From Trebonia sp963777905 (lineage in GTDB: Bacteria > Actinomycetota > Actinomycetes > Streptosporangiales > Streptosporangiaceae): DNA of 64,000 nucleotides. The notes under the pieces are model-generated. The model saw only the letters and a list, made by a program, of their open reading frames with translations. It was not told the DNA's origin and searched no databases. The stretch spans positions 227,581 through 291,580 of the forward strand of contig CAVZSM010000002.1 in NCBI GenBank assembly GCA_963777905.1, given 5' to 3'. Positions 35,014-42,902 of this stretch are shown piece by piece. The first letter of the stretch is position 1; each line of letters begins with the position of its first letter. The position numbers and the translations under genes are program-made.

Positions 35014-36123
35014 CTAGCCGGCGACCGCCGCCTCGACCACCCGGCCGAACGCCAGCACCGTCTCCTCCTCGGCCGCGATCACCTGCAGCGAGGCGATCAC
35101 GCCGCCCTTGGCGGGCACCGGCAGCGCGAGCGCGGCCAGCCCGGCCAGGTTGACCGGGGCGGTCAGCAGGTTGAGCGGGAAGCCGCGCTGGCCGAGCAGC
35201 GGCGGCTGCGCGGCGAGCGTCGGCAGCACCAGCACGGGGAAATCGGCGAGCAGCGAGCGGAACACGGCCTTGACCTGGTCCCGCGTCTGGTCGGCATCCG
35301 CCCTGTCGGCGCGGCTGAGCCGGGCGCCGCGCTCCATGTTCCGCCGCACGTGCGGGCTGAGCTGGTTCAGGTACGGCATCAGGTAGGCGTTGCACCGGAA
35401 ACCCTCGGCGTCGATGATCACGCCGGCCGCGTCCAGCGCGGCGCGGAAGTCACAGCACGCGACGTGCGTCACGGCCACGCCGGCCGCCGCGAGCGCGCGG
35501 TCCACGGCCGCGTCGATCGCCGGGTCCACGCCGCCCTCGACGCCGAGCACGCCCAGCCGGGCCGCCGTCAGCTCGGCCTCCTGGCGCGCCGTGAAGCCAG
35601 GCTCGATCAGCCGCATCCCGAGCTCCACCGCCGCGACGTCCCTGCCGATCGGCCCGACGGTGTCCAGCGACGGCGCCAGCGGGTACACGCCCTTCACCGG
35701 CACCCGGCCCCGTACCGTCTTGAGGCCGACCACCCCGCAGCACGCGGCCGGGATGCGAACGGAGCCGCCGGTGTCCGTGCCGAGCGAGACGTCCGCTTCC
35801 CCCGTCGCGACCGCCACCGCCGACCCGCTGGACGACCCGCCGGGCACCCGGCGCGGATCCCTCGGGTTCACCGGCGTCCCCGCCCAATGGTTCACCCCGC
35901 TGGCTGACCAGCACAGCTCGGTGAGCGCGGTCTTGCCCGCGATCCGTGCGCCGGACTCGCGCGCCGCCGCGACCACTGCGGCGTCGTTGGCGGCCGGCTC
36001 CGCCATCTCCGCCACGACAGGGCACCCGACGGTCGTCGGCACCCCCGCTACGTCGATGCAGTCCTTCACCGCGAGCCGAGGGCCGGCGCCCTCCGGCGCC
36101 ATCCGCACGATCCACGTGCCCAT
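35014..36123 (-). CDS. Amidase-signature family protein
   Basis: A 369-residue hydrolase. The catalytic Lys is in LAVKDCIDVAGV near residue 20, and the Ser-rich loop is PGGSSSGSAVAVATGEADVSLGTDTGGSVRIPAACCG, with both Ser residues of the Ser-cisSer-Lys triad. It hydrolyses an amide of unknown identity. ATG 36123 is chosen by length; TTG 36141 would add six residues. It is somewhat shorter than typical amidases of 450 residues, so the C-terminal part is compact. It could be a separate unit upstream of deoC, 25 nt apart. Confidence 0.88.
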   Translation of the reverse strand: MGTWIVRMAPEGAGPRLAVKDCIDVAGVPTTVGCPVVAEMAEPAANDAAVVAAARESGARIAGKTALTELCWSASGVNHWAGTPVNPRDPRRVPGGSSSGSAVAVATGEADVSLGTDTGGSVRIPAACCGVVGLKTVRGRVPVKGVYPLAPSLDTVGPIGRDVAAVELGMRLIEPGFTARQEAELTAARLGVLGVEGGVDPAIDAAVDRALAAAGVAVTHVACCDFRAALDAAGVIIDAEGFRCNAYLMPYLNQLSPHVRRNMERGARLSRADRADADQTRDQVKAVFRSLLADFPVLVLPTLAAQPPLLGQRGFPLNLLTAPVNLAGLAALALPVPAKGGVIASLQVIAAEEETVLAFGRVVEAAVAG

Positions 36124-36207
36124 GACCTCATCATGACTCAAGAACCAGACTTTTGTTCCGAACGTACGGGGCCGACTCTCAGGCAGCCGTTACTCCCGGG
36201 CCGGGGA

Positions 36208-36213
36208 TACCCT
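36208..36213 (+). promoter_or_regulatory. -10 box TACCCT, candidate leaderless promoter of the DUF3054 gene
   Basis: TACCCT ends 7 nt before the ATG at 36221. Confidence 0.4.
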
Positions 36214-36220
36214 TGCCGGC

Positions 36221-36595
36221 ATGCGTTCTGCTCGGGCCCCTTGGGTGGCGCTGGTCCTCGACGTGTGCTGCGTGCTCGTCTTCGTGATCATCGGCCGGGC
36301 CAGCCACACCAAGGGCGAGGCGGTCGGCGGCATCGCCTCGACCGCGTGGCCGTTCCTCGCCGGGCTGGCCGCCGGCTGGCTGGCCGCGCGTGCCTGGCGC
36401 CGCCCGCTGGCGCTGCGCCCCACAGGGATCGCCGTATGGCTGTGCACCGTGGCGCTCGGCATGGTGCTGCGGGTGGTCTCCGGCCAGGGCACCGCGCTGG
36501 CGTTCATCGTCGTCGCGCTGGCGTTCCTCGGCCTGTTCCTGCTCGGCTGGCGGCTGCTCGCCAGGCTCGCCGTCGCTAAGCTCGCCGCCCGCTAG
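36221..36595 (+). CDS. DUF3054 family membrane protein
   Basis: A 124-residue protein with four transmembrane helices. VLVFVIIGRASHTKGEAVGGIASTAWPFLAGLAAGWLA is the DUF3054 signature. The function is unknown. It may be leaderless (TACCCT 7 nt upstream). Its stop codon TAG shares CTAG with the stop of the convergent isochorismatase-family gene at 36592-36595. Confidence 0.88.
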   Translation: MRSARAPWVALVLDVCCVLVFVIIGRASHTKGEAVGGIASTAWPFLAGLAAGWLAARAWRRPLALRPTGIAVWLCTVALGMVLRVVSGQGTALAFIVVALAFLGLFLLGWRLLARLAVAKLAAR

Positions 36596-37239
36596 GCAGA
36601 GGCGAGCACCGGGGAAGACAGGCGGCCCGCGGCGGCGCCCGGGTTGCCGGCGTCGAAGCCGCGGCTGATGCTGGCGATCTCGGCAAGCTCGTAGCTGCTC
36701 AGCACCTCGATGGCCAGCTCATGCAGCCGCCGGGTCTTCGCCGCGCAGCAGTCCTCGAGCAGCGTGACGGGGAAGTCCCGCATGAACGCCGAACGCGCGG
36801 TCGACTCCACGCAGATGTTCGTCACCACGCCGCAGATCATCAGCTTCGTCACGCCGAGGCCGCGCAGCAGCGGCTCGAGCGAGGTCCACTGGAAGGCGTC
36901 GAAGCGGACCTTGTCCACTACGAGGTCGCCGGGGCCGCAGCCGAGCTCATCGCACACCGCGGCGTCCCAGGTGCTGACTGCGAGGCCGTCGACCTCGGCG
37001 AGCTCCGGGCTGTTGCGGATCAGCGCCGCGCCCTCGTCAGGGCGGCCCGGCCGGTAGACGTGCCTGGTGAACACCACGGGGATCCCGGCGCGCCGAGCCT
37101 GGCCGACCGCGACCGCGGCGGCCCGCACGGCGTCCATCGCGCCTTCGAGGCCACGGCCGATCCTGGGAAACGATCCGTCGGGATGGCAGAACCCGTTCTG
37201 CATGTCCACCACTAGCAGCGCGTATCCGTCAGCCGTCAT
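36592..37239 (-). CDS. Isochorismatase-family cysteine hydrolase
   Basis: A 215-residue hydrolase. The catalytic Asp is in LLVVDMQNGF at the N-terminus, Lys in VVDKVRFDAF, and the nucleophile Cys in GVVTNICVESTARSAF. Members split amides, carbamates or nicotinamide. ATG 37239 has a GGGGAG ribosome-binding site with 6-nt spacing. The specific substrate is unknown. The stop overlaps that of the convergent DUF3054 gene. Confidence 0.9.
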   Translation of the reverse strand: MTADGYALLVVDMQNGFCHPDGSFPRIGRGLEGAMDAVRAAAVAVGQARRAGIPVVFTRHVYRPGRPDEGAALIRNSPELAEVDGLAVSTWDAAVCDELGCGPGDLVVDKVRFDAFQWTSLEPLLRGLGVTKLMICGVVTNICVESTARSAFMRDFPVTLLEDCCAAKTRRLHELAIEVLSSYELAEIASISRGFDAGNPGAAAGRLSSPVLASA

Positions 37240-37299
37240 CGTCTCTCCCCTCACGTGCCTTCCTCTCACCGCACCGTAACACCCGGCATGCGATAGGCG

Positions 37300-37305
37300 T
37301 ATCGT
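37300..37305 (+). promoter_or_regulatory. -10 box TATCGT, candidate leaderless promoter of the gene at 37313
   Basis: TATCGT ends 7 nt before ATG 37313. Confidence 0.42.
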
Positions 37306-37312
37306 TCGCGAA

Positions 37313-37819
37313 ATGGCGCAACAATCTGTAGTCGCGGAGTTTCGCGACGCTTATTACAGCGAACTGGACGCCGGCGAGCAGTCGGCGCTTATCGCGTGGC
37401 TGGCGTTCACCGGGGCATGGAGCGGGGTCCGGGGAATCACGCACGCGATCAAGGCTGGCAAGGGGCCGTTCAGGAACATGAGCCTCGGCGGCGAGCACCT
37501 GCACCATTACATGTGGGGCATCGGAATGCTGGCCGGCGTCGGAGGGATCGCGGTCCGCGGCGACGAGAAGCTGCACCGGCACCCCGCGACCGCGGTCACC
37601 TACGGCGTCGGGCTCGCGCTCATCGTGGACGAGTTCGCGCTGCTGCTGGACCTGCAGGACGTCTACTGGGCCAAGCAGGGCAGGATCTCGGTCGACGTGG
37701 CGATCGGCGGCATCGCCGCCGCGGGCAGCGTCTTCGCCGCCCTGCCGGTACTCAGGAAGGTGGCCCGCCGGCTTCGCGAGAGGGGTAAAGAGACCGAAAG
37801 TCAGCCGGCCAGCGCCTAG
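37313..37819 (+). CDS. Conserved hypothetical membrane protein
   Basis: A 168-residue protein with about four hydrophobic segments. It contains the striking string GGEHLHHYMWGIGML, where closely spaced His residues in a membrane helix could bind metal, and VDEFALLLDLQDVYWAK. I do not recognise the family with certainty. A His/Glu pattern of this type appears in small actinobacterial integral membrane proteins of unknown function. It is probably a single-gene unit; structured repeats follow its stop directly. Confidence 0.75.
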   Translation: MAQQSVVAEFRDAYYSELDAGEQSALIAWLAFTGAWSGVRGITHAIKAGKGPFRNMSLGGEHLHHYMWGIGMLAGVGGIAVRGDEKLHRHPATAVTYGVGLALIVDEFALLLDLQDVYWAKQGRISVDVAIGGIAAAGSVFAALPVLRKVARRLRERGKETESQPASA

Positions 37820-37820
37820 C

Positions 37821-37908
37821 CGGGCCCACATAGGGCGCAATCGTCCCGTTTTATGTCCTTTTTGTCCTAGTTCATCGGTGCCTTTTGCGCCCTATGTGGG
37901 TGCCGGCC
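37821..37908 (+). repeat. Variable-arm core-hairpin element, copy 1
   Basis: Perfect 16-bp arms at 37825-37840 (CCCACATAGGGCGCAA) and 37885-37900 enclose a T-rich spacer. The spacer contains the 23-nt core shared with the two copies near 48.5 kb (37845-37867, beginning CCCGTTTTATGTCC). The right arm is followed by TGCCGGCC. It starts directly after a stop codon. Confidence 0.7.
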
Positions 37909-37935
37909 GGCCAAGCGCGGCCCGACCGCGGCTGT

Positions 37936-37980
37936 CGATTACGCAATCGACCTGCGCTATTGGTGGCGATTGCGCAATCG
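37936..37980. promoter_or_regulatory. Two 14-bp palindromes 31 bp apart
   Basis: CGATTACGCAATCG (37936-37949, one mismatch at the centre) and CGATTGCGCAATCG (37967-37980, perfect) are three helical turns apart, typical of cooperative repressor sites. No promoter was assigned to them. Confidence 0.5.
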
Positions 37981-38285
37981 GCGTGGCCCCGTCACGAGCG
38001 CGGGATGGGGGGAAGCGCTCGCGACGGTGGGGGGCCTTCCACGGGTGTGACTGTGCGGGCTGGCAGGGCGATCGGGACACGAGTGGCTACCGTTACTGGC
38101 GGGGCTGGCGTGGGCCGATTGACGGGCCCGGGCGGATCGTCCGTGACCTGCGCGGCGGAAATCAGTTCAAGACGGCGGGCGTCATTGACCTCGCTGGGTT
38201 CTGACACTTTTCTGCCTCCCTGGCCGGCGCATTTCCGGCTTCCCCGGCATATGGGTAACAAACGGAATTGACGACGGCATCCCGC

Positions 38286-38315
38286 GTGTCTTAAAGTGCT
38301 AGTCAACTAAGACAC
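38286..38315. promoter_or_regulatory. Candidate GntR (YtrA-type) operator
   Basis: GTGTCTTA (38286-38293) and TAAGACAC (38308-38315) form a perfect 8-bp inverted repeat with a 14-bp spacer ending 17 bp before the GntR start codon. A further ACTAAGAC copy overlaps the right arm, suggesting autoregulation. Confidence 0.6.
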
Positions 38316-38332
38316 TAAGACTGTGGAGCGCG

Positions 38333-38743
38333 ATGATCAGCTTCCGGGTCGACGGACGGTCGGGCGTGCCGCCGTACCTGCAGATCGTGCAGCAGGTACG
38401 GCAGGCGCTGCGGATGGGCGTGCTCACCGTCGGCGACCAGCTTCCTACCGTGCGGGAGGTGGTCGCGGCGGTGGCGGTCAATCCGAACACGGTGCTCAAG
38501 GCCTATCGCGACCTCGAGCGCGAGGGCCTCGTCCAGGCACGTGCCGGGCAGGGCACGTTCGTCGCGAGCCTGCCGCCAGGGCCGCCGCCAGGCACCCACT
38601 CCCGGCTCGGCCGGTCGCTCGCGCACTGGGTGCGCGAGGCCCGCGAGTCCGGGCTTGACGACGAATCGATCGAGTCGCTGCTGCGCGTGACGCTGCGAGC
38701 TGACTCGGCTGCTACTGCTGACTCCGAGGAGGAGATCGCATGA
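38333..38743 (+). CDS. GntR-family transcriptional regulator, YtrA type
   Basis: A 136-residue regulator. The winged helix spans residues 10-75: PPYLQIVQQVRQALRMG, GDQLPTVREVVAAVAVNPNTVLKAYRDLEREGLVQARAGQGTFV. The short C-terminal domain identifies the YtrA subgroup, which usually controls its own ABC transporter. GGAG lies before ATG 38333. The stop overlaps the ABC ATPase start (ATGA). The inverted repeat at 38286-38315 is the probable operator. It most likely represses the operon until a ligand, often a cell-wall antibiotic, is sensed. Confidence 0.92.
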   Translation: MISFRVDGRSGVPPYLQIVQQVRQALRMGVLTVGDQLPTVREVVAAVAVNPNTVLKAYRDLEREGLVQARAGQGTFVASLPPGPPPGTHSRLGRSLAHWVREARESGLDDESIESLLRVTLRADSAATADSEEEIA

Positions 38744-39642
38744 CTCCGGCTGTCGAGACGCAGGGGCTGACGAAACGGTACCGGCGGGTCACCGCGCTCA
38801 GCGACTGCTCCATTACGGTGCCCGAGGGCCGGATCTCCGCGCTCGTCGGGCCGAACGGCGCGGGCAAGACCACACTGCTGCGGATGCTCGCCGGGCTGGC
38901 TGCGCCAACGGCCGGCCGCGCGTTCGTGCTTGGCGGCGTCCCGCGTCAGGACCCGGCGTTCCTTGGCGAGGTCGGCTTCCTCGCCCAGGAGATACCGCTG
39001 TACCGGCGGTTCACCGCCGAGGACCACATTCACGCGGGCGCGCACCTGAACAGGCGCTGGGACGCCGCATCGGTACGGACCCGGCTGACCGGCCTGAACA
39101 TCCCGCTTGACCGGCCGGTCGGCAAGCTGTCCGGCGGCCAGCGCGCCCAGGTGGCGCTGGCGCTGACGCTGGCCAAGCGACCGCGGGTGCTGCTGCTCGA
39201 CGAGCCGGTCGCGGCGCTGGACCCGCTGGCGCGGCGGCACTTCCTCGGCACGCTGACGGCTGCCGTGGCGGAGGCCGACGGCGAGCTCACCGTCATGCTG
39301 TCGTCGCACCTGGTCGCCGACCTGGAGCGGGTGAGCGACCACCTCATCCTGGTGTCCTCGTCCCACGTCCAGCTCTGCGGCGAGGTCGACGACCTGCTCG
39401 CCGAGCACACGATGCTCGTCGGGCCGGTCAAGGACACGACCGCGCTCGAGCGGACGCACCACGTGGTGCACGCGGTGCGCACGCCGCGCCAGGCGCGGCT
39501 GCTCGTCCGGCTGGGCGGCCCGGTCATCGACCCGGCCTACGAGGCCGAGGACATCAGCCTGGAAGACCTGGTGCTCGGGTACATGGGCGCCGACGCGCCC
39601 GAGGCGTACGCCCACCTCACCGCGGTTGGAGAAGAGCAATGA
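38740..39642 (+). CDS. ABC transporter ATP-binding protein
   Basis: A 300-residue exporter ATPase. Walker A is GPNGAGKTT, the signature KLSGGQRAQVALAL, Walker B VLLLDEPVAALDP and the H-loop SSHLVADLER. The C-terminal part is the variable regulatory domain. Its start overlaps gntR and its stop overlaps the first permease, so the unit is a tightly coupled operon. It probably energises the two permeases that follow. The substrate is unknown. Confidence 0.93.
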   Translation: MTPAVETQGLTKRYRRVTALSDCSITVPEGRISALVGPNGAGKTTLLRMLAGLAAPTAGRAFVLGGVPRQDPAFLGEVGFLAQEIPLYRRFTAEDHIHAGAHLNRRWDAASVRTRLTGLNIPLDRPVGKLSGGQRAQVALALTLAKRPRVLLLDEPVAALDPLARRHFLGTLTAAVAEADGELTVMLSSHLVADLERVSDHLILVSSSHVQLCGEVDDLLAEHTMLVGPVKDTTALERTHHVVHAVRTPRQARLLVRLGGPVIDPAYEAEDISLEDLVLGYMGADAPEAYAHLTAVGEEQ

Positions 39643-40655
39643 CCTGGCTCACCTGGCGGCAGTACCGCGCGCAGGCGGCGGTCGCCGCGCTGGTGCTCGC
39701 CGTGTTCGCCACGGTGCTGCTCGTCACCGGGTTCCAGCTGGCCGCGCAGTGGCACACCCTGCTCGCCAGCTGCGCCGCCAGCCGCACCTGCGGCAACCTC
39801 CATGAGGGCGGCAGTCCGCTCAGCAGCCCTCTCGGATGGGACTTCGCCGTCCTCAGCTTGATGGCACCGGCCCTGTTCGGCGTGCTGGTGGGCGCGCCGC
39901 TGGTGGCGCACGAGTTCGAGACCCGCACCTGCGACTTCGCCTGGGCGCAGAGCATCACCCGCACCCGCTGGCTGGCGGTCAAGGTCGGCTGGCTGCTGCT
40001 CGCCGCCGCCGTCTGGGGCGGCGCGATCGCCGCGCTCGTCACCTGGTGGTCCGGCCCGCGCAACGCCGCGTTCGGCGACGCGTTCCAGTCGAACTACTTC
40101 GACCAGCAGGGTCTGGTCCCCGTCGCCTACGCGGTGTTCGCCACGGCGCTGGGCATCGCGGCGGGCGCCGTGCTGCGCCGCACGCTCCCGGCGATCGCGA
40201 TCGTGATCGGCGGGTTCATCGGGATGCGGCTGTGGATCTCCCAGGGCCTGCGGATGCACTTCATGGCCCCGGTCACCACCTTTTACGGGGTGGCGGCGAA
40301 CTTCAATCCCCCGGCGGGCTCGATCAATACCGGGGGCGGTCTCATCAACAAGGCCGGGCAGCTCGTGACGGGGCAGTTTGGCAACGTGATGATCGACGGG
40401 GTCCCGAGCACGTCGCTGCCTGCCGCCTGCCAGCGGCTGATCCCGGCCAGCGCCAGCGGCCCGGCTGGCCCCTCCAACGCCACGCTGAACGCCGTCTACG
40501 GGTGCCTGCAGAAGGCGGGCTACCGCCAGTTCCTCAGCTATCAGCCCATCAGCCGCTACTGGGCGTTCCAGGGCATCGAGACCGGCATCTACCTGGCGGT
40601 GGCCGCCGCGCTGATCGCCATCACCTTCTACGCGGTCCGCCGCAGGGACGCGTGA
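39639..40655 (+). CDS. ABC exporter permease, first of a tandem pair
   Basis: A 338-residue protein with about six transmembrane helices. It begins MTWLTWRQYRAQAAVAAL, the same start motif as the next gene, and contains APLVAHEFETRTCDFAWAQSITRTRWLAVKVGWLL. A large extracytoplasmic region near residues 205-290 holds several Cys (AACQRLI, YGCLQKAG). The final helix follows RYWAFQGIETGIYLA. The start overlaps the ATPase stop. Confidence 0.88.
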   Translation: MTWLTWRQYRAQAAVAALVLAVFATVLLVTGFQLAAQWHTLLASCAASRTCGNLHEGGSPLSSPLGWDFAVLSLMAPALFGVLVGAPLVAHEFETRTCDFAWAQSITRTRWLAVKVGWLLLAAAVWGGAIAALVTWWSGPRNAAFGDAFQSNYFDQQGLVPVAYAVFATALGIAAGAVLRRTLPAIAIVIGGFIGMRLWISQGLRMHFMAPVTTFYGVAANFNPPAGSINTGGGLINKAGQLVTGQFGNVMIDGVPSTSLPAACQRLIPASASGPAGPSNATLNAVYGCLQKAGYRQFLSYQPISRYWAFQGIETGIYLAVAAALIAITFYAVRRRDA

Positions 40656-40660
40656 TCGCG

Positions 40661-41680
40661 ATGAGCTGGGTCGTCTGGCGACAGTACCGGGCCGCGGCGG
40701 CGATCACGGCCGCGCTCATCGCGGCGTTCGCCGCACTGGTGGTGGTCACCGGAGTGCAGGCCGCCTCGCAGTGGCACTCCGCACTGAGCGTGTGCACCGC
40801 GTCCCGCACCTGCGGCAACCTGTCGTCGAGCACGCTCTTCCTCGGCAGCCACGCGATCGGGTTCCTCGTGATCATGACGCTGGGCGTGCCCGCCGTGCTC
40901 GGCATCCTGGCTGGCGCGCCGCTGCTGGCGCACGAGTTCGAGACCGGCACCAACCAGTACGCGTGGACGCAAAGCGTCACCAGGCGTCGCTGGCTCGCGG
41001 TCAAGGCCGGCTGGCTGCTGCTCGCCGCGGCCGCCATCGGCGGGATCGTGTCGGCGCTCGTCACCTGGTGGTCCGGCCCGAACAACGCGCTGCAGGCGAA
41101 CGCGTTCGACCCCGGCCGGTTCGACATCATGGGCATCGTCCCTGTCGGCTACGCGGTGTTCGCGACGGCGCTCGGCATCACCGCGGGGGCGCTGCTGCGC
41201 CGGACGCTGCCGGCGATCGCCGTCACGCTGGCCGGGTTCATCGTCGTCAGGGCCGTGATCTTCATGGCGCTGCGCCGGTCTTTCATGACCGCGGTGACCA
41301 GCTACTTCTCGCTCAGTAGCGGATTCACCCCCGCCGGATCCGCCTGGCAGCTCGGCGCGGGCTTCGTCGGCGCCAACGGCCAGCCGATCAGCATCCCTCA
41401 ATCGACGAACGGGCAAGTCCTCGGCACGGGCGTCGAAGGGATCCCGGTCAGCTCGCTGCCCGCCTCGTGCCAGGCCGCTGTGGGTAACGGGCCGTTTACG
41501 CGCGCCACCTATCAGGCCGTGGTCTCCTGTGCGCAGGCGCACGGCATCCGCGGCTACGTGACGTATCAGCCGGCCTCGCGGTACTGGGCGTTCCAGGGCA
41601 TCGAGACGGGGATTTTCCTGCTGCTCGCCGCGGCGCTGATCGCGGTGGCGTTCGCGGTCGTCAGCCGCCGGGACGCGTGA
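40661..41680 (+). CDS. ABC exporter permease, second of a tandem pair
   Basis: A 339-residue paralogue of the preceding permease. MSWVVWRQYRAAAAITAAL, APLLAHEFETGTNQYAWTQSVTRRRWLAVKAGWLL and RYWAFQGIETGIFLL align along the whole length, showing an old tandem duplication. ATG 40661 is chosen because it lines up with the paralogue start; GTG 40652 overlapping the upstream stop is possible. The pair could form a heterodimeric channel with one shared ATPase. Confidence 0.88.
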   Translation: MSWVVWRQYRAAAAITAALIAAFAALVVVTGVQAASQWHSALSVCTASRTCGNLSSSTLFLGSHAIGFLVIMTLGVPAVLGILAGAPLLAHEFETGTNQYAWTQSVTRRRWLAVKAGWLLLAAAAIGGIVSALVTWWSGPNNALQANAFDPGRFDIMGIVPVGYAVFATALGITAGALLRRTLPAIAVTLAGFIVVRAVIFMALRRSFMTAVTSYFSLSSGFTPAGSAWQLGAGFVGANGQPISIPQSTNGQVLGTGVEGIPVSSLPASCQAAVGNGPFTRATYQAVVSCAQAHGIRGYVTYQPASRYWAFQGIETGIFLLLAAALIAVAFAVVSRRDA

Positions 41681-41740
41681 GAGCGGGCCGAGTCACCACG
41701 GGCCCGTTCGGGATAAGGAAAGCAGGACCAGGCGCGCGGG

Positions 41741-42766
41741 TCAGCTGGCGGATACCGCCCCGGCGACCAGCTCGAATGAGCGGAGGCGGTCGGCCGGGCT
41801 GTAGGTCTGGGTGGTGAGCATCAGCTCGTCGGCTTCGGTCCGCTTCAGCAGCTCAGTCAGGCCGGAGCGGACCGTGTCCGGGGCGCCGATGAGCTGGGTC
41901 GCCTGCCGGTCCGCGATGAAGGCCTGCTCCAGGTCGCTGTAGGAGTAGGCGGCCGCTTCCTCCGGGGACGGGACCCTGCCGGGGCGGCCCTGGCGCAGCC
42001 GCAGGAACGACAGCGCGGACGAGCCGGCCAGGAAGCGGGCGCGCTCGTCGGACTCCGCGCAGATCACCCCGGCGGCGACCATCGCGTACGGCTCGGAGAG
42101 CGTCTCCGACGGGCGGAACGACTCCCGGTAGAGCTCGAGCGCCGGGAGCGTGTTCGCGGGCATGAAGTGGTGCGCGAACGCGAACGGCAGGCCGAGCGCG
42201 CCGGCCACCTGCGCGCTGTAGCCGCTGGAGCCGAGCAGCCACATGTCCGGGCCGTTGCCCTCGCCGGGAACGGCGTGCACGGTCGCGAGAGGGTGGCCCG
42301 TCGGCCACTGCCCAGCGAAGAAGCCCAGCAGGTCGGTGAGCTGGCGCGGGAACTCGTCGGGGCCGCGGTGCCGCAGCGCGGCGGCGGTCGCCTGGTCGGT
42401 GCCTGGCGCGCGGCCGATGCCCAGGTCGATGCGGCCCGGGTGGAGCGCCTCGAGCATGCCGAACTGCTCAGCGACCACCAGCGAGGTGTGGTTCGGCAGC
42501 ATCACGCCGCCGGAGCCGACCCTGATGGTTTCCGTCGCGTCGGCGATGTGCCCGATCAGCACCGGCGGGGACGAGCTCGCGATGCCCGGCATGCCGTGGT
42601 GCTCGGCCACCCAGAAGCGGGTGAAACCGAGGGATTCTGTGTGCCTGGCCAGCTCGGTCGTGGCGCGCAGCGCCTCGCCGGCCGAGCCGCCGTCCGGGAT
42701 GGGCGCCAGGTCGAGCACGGACAGCGGCGCGCCGTTAAGGGTCAGTGGATCTGGGATTCCGGCCAC
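41741..42766 (-). CDS. LLM-class flavin-dependent oxidoreductase, MsnO8-like
   Basis: A 341-residue luciferase-like enzyme. Landmarks are PLSVLDLAPIPDGGSAGEALRATTELARHTESLGF, FWVAEHHGMPGIASSSPPVLIGHIA and GSGGVMLPNHTSLVVAEQFGMLEALHPGRIDLGIGRAPG. The subgroup uses FMN; substrates are poorly known. GTG 42766 is chosen because family proteins begin about 12 residues before PLSVLDL. Upstream starts at 42835 or 42862 add a sequence with no resemblance. It is divergent from the GT4 gene at 42903. Confidence 0.85.
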   Translation of the reverse strand: MAGIPDPLTLNGAPLSVLDLAPIPDGGSAGEALRATTELARHTESLGFTRFWVAEHHGMPGIASSSPPVLIGHIADATETIRVGSGGVMLPNHTSLVVAEQFGMLEALHPGRIDLGIGRAPGTDQATAAALRHRGPDEFPRQLTDLLGFFAGQWPTGHPLATVHAVPGEGNGPDMWLLGSSGYSAQVAGALGLPFAFAHHFMPANTLPALELYRESFRPSETLSEPYAMVAAGVICAESDERARFLAGSSALSFLRLRQGRPGRVPSPEEAAAYSYSDLEQAFIADRQATQLIGAPDTVRSGLTELLKRTEADELMLTTQTYSPADRLRSFELVAGAVSAS

Positions 42767-42902
42767 GTCGAGGGGCAACACCGGCCGGGGCCCGGATCTT
42801 CCTGACACCTTCCCGGCACGGCAATTAATTGTCATCGATAGTTCGCCCGGCCGTAACGGCATCTTGGCGGAACTCGAACACGCCGTGGGCGAACTTGATT
42901 AC

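Larger units (their letters stand above)
37820..38332. other. 513-bp intergenic region with structured elements, no gene seen
   Basis: The region holds a core-hairpin element (37821-37908), a pair of palindromes (37936-37980) and the presumed GntR operator (38286-38315). The stretch 37981-38285 shows no supportable gene or repeat; short open frames there have no family resemblance. Confidence 0.6.

Noticed and set aside
37878..38271. Overlapping plus-strand open frames in the 513-bp gap
   Set aside because: No ribosome-binding site, no motif and poor codon bias; they overlap palindromes and a hairpin element.
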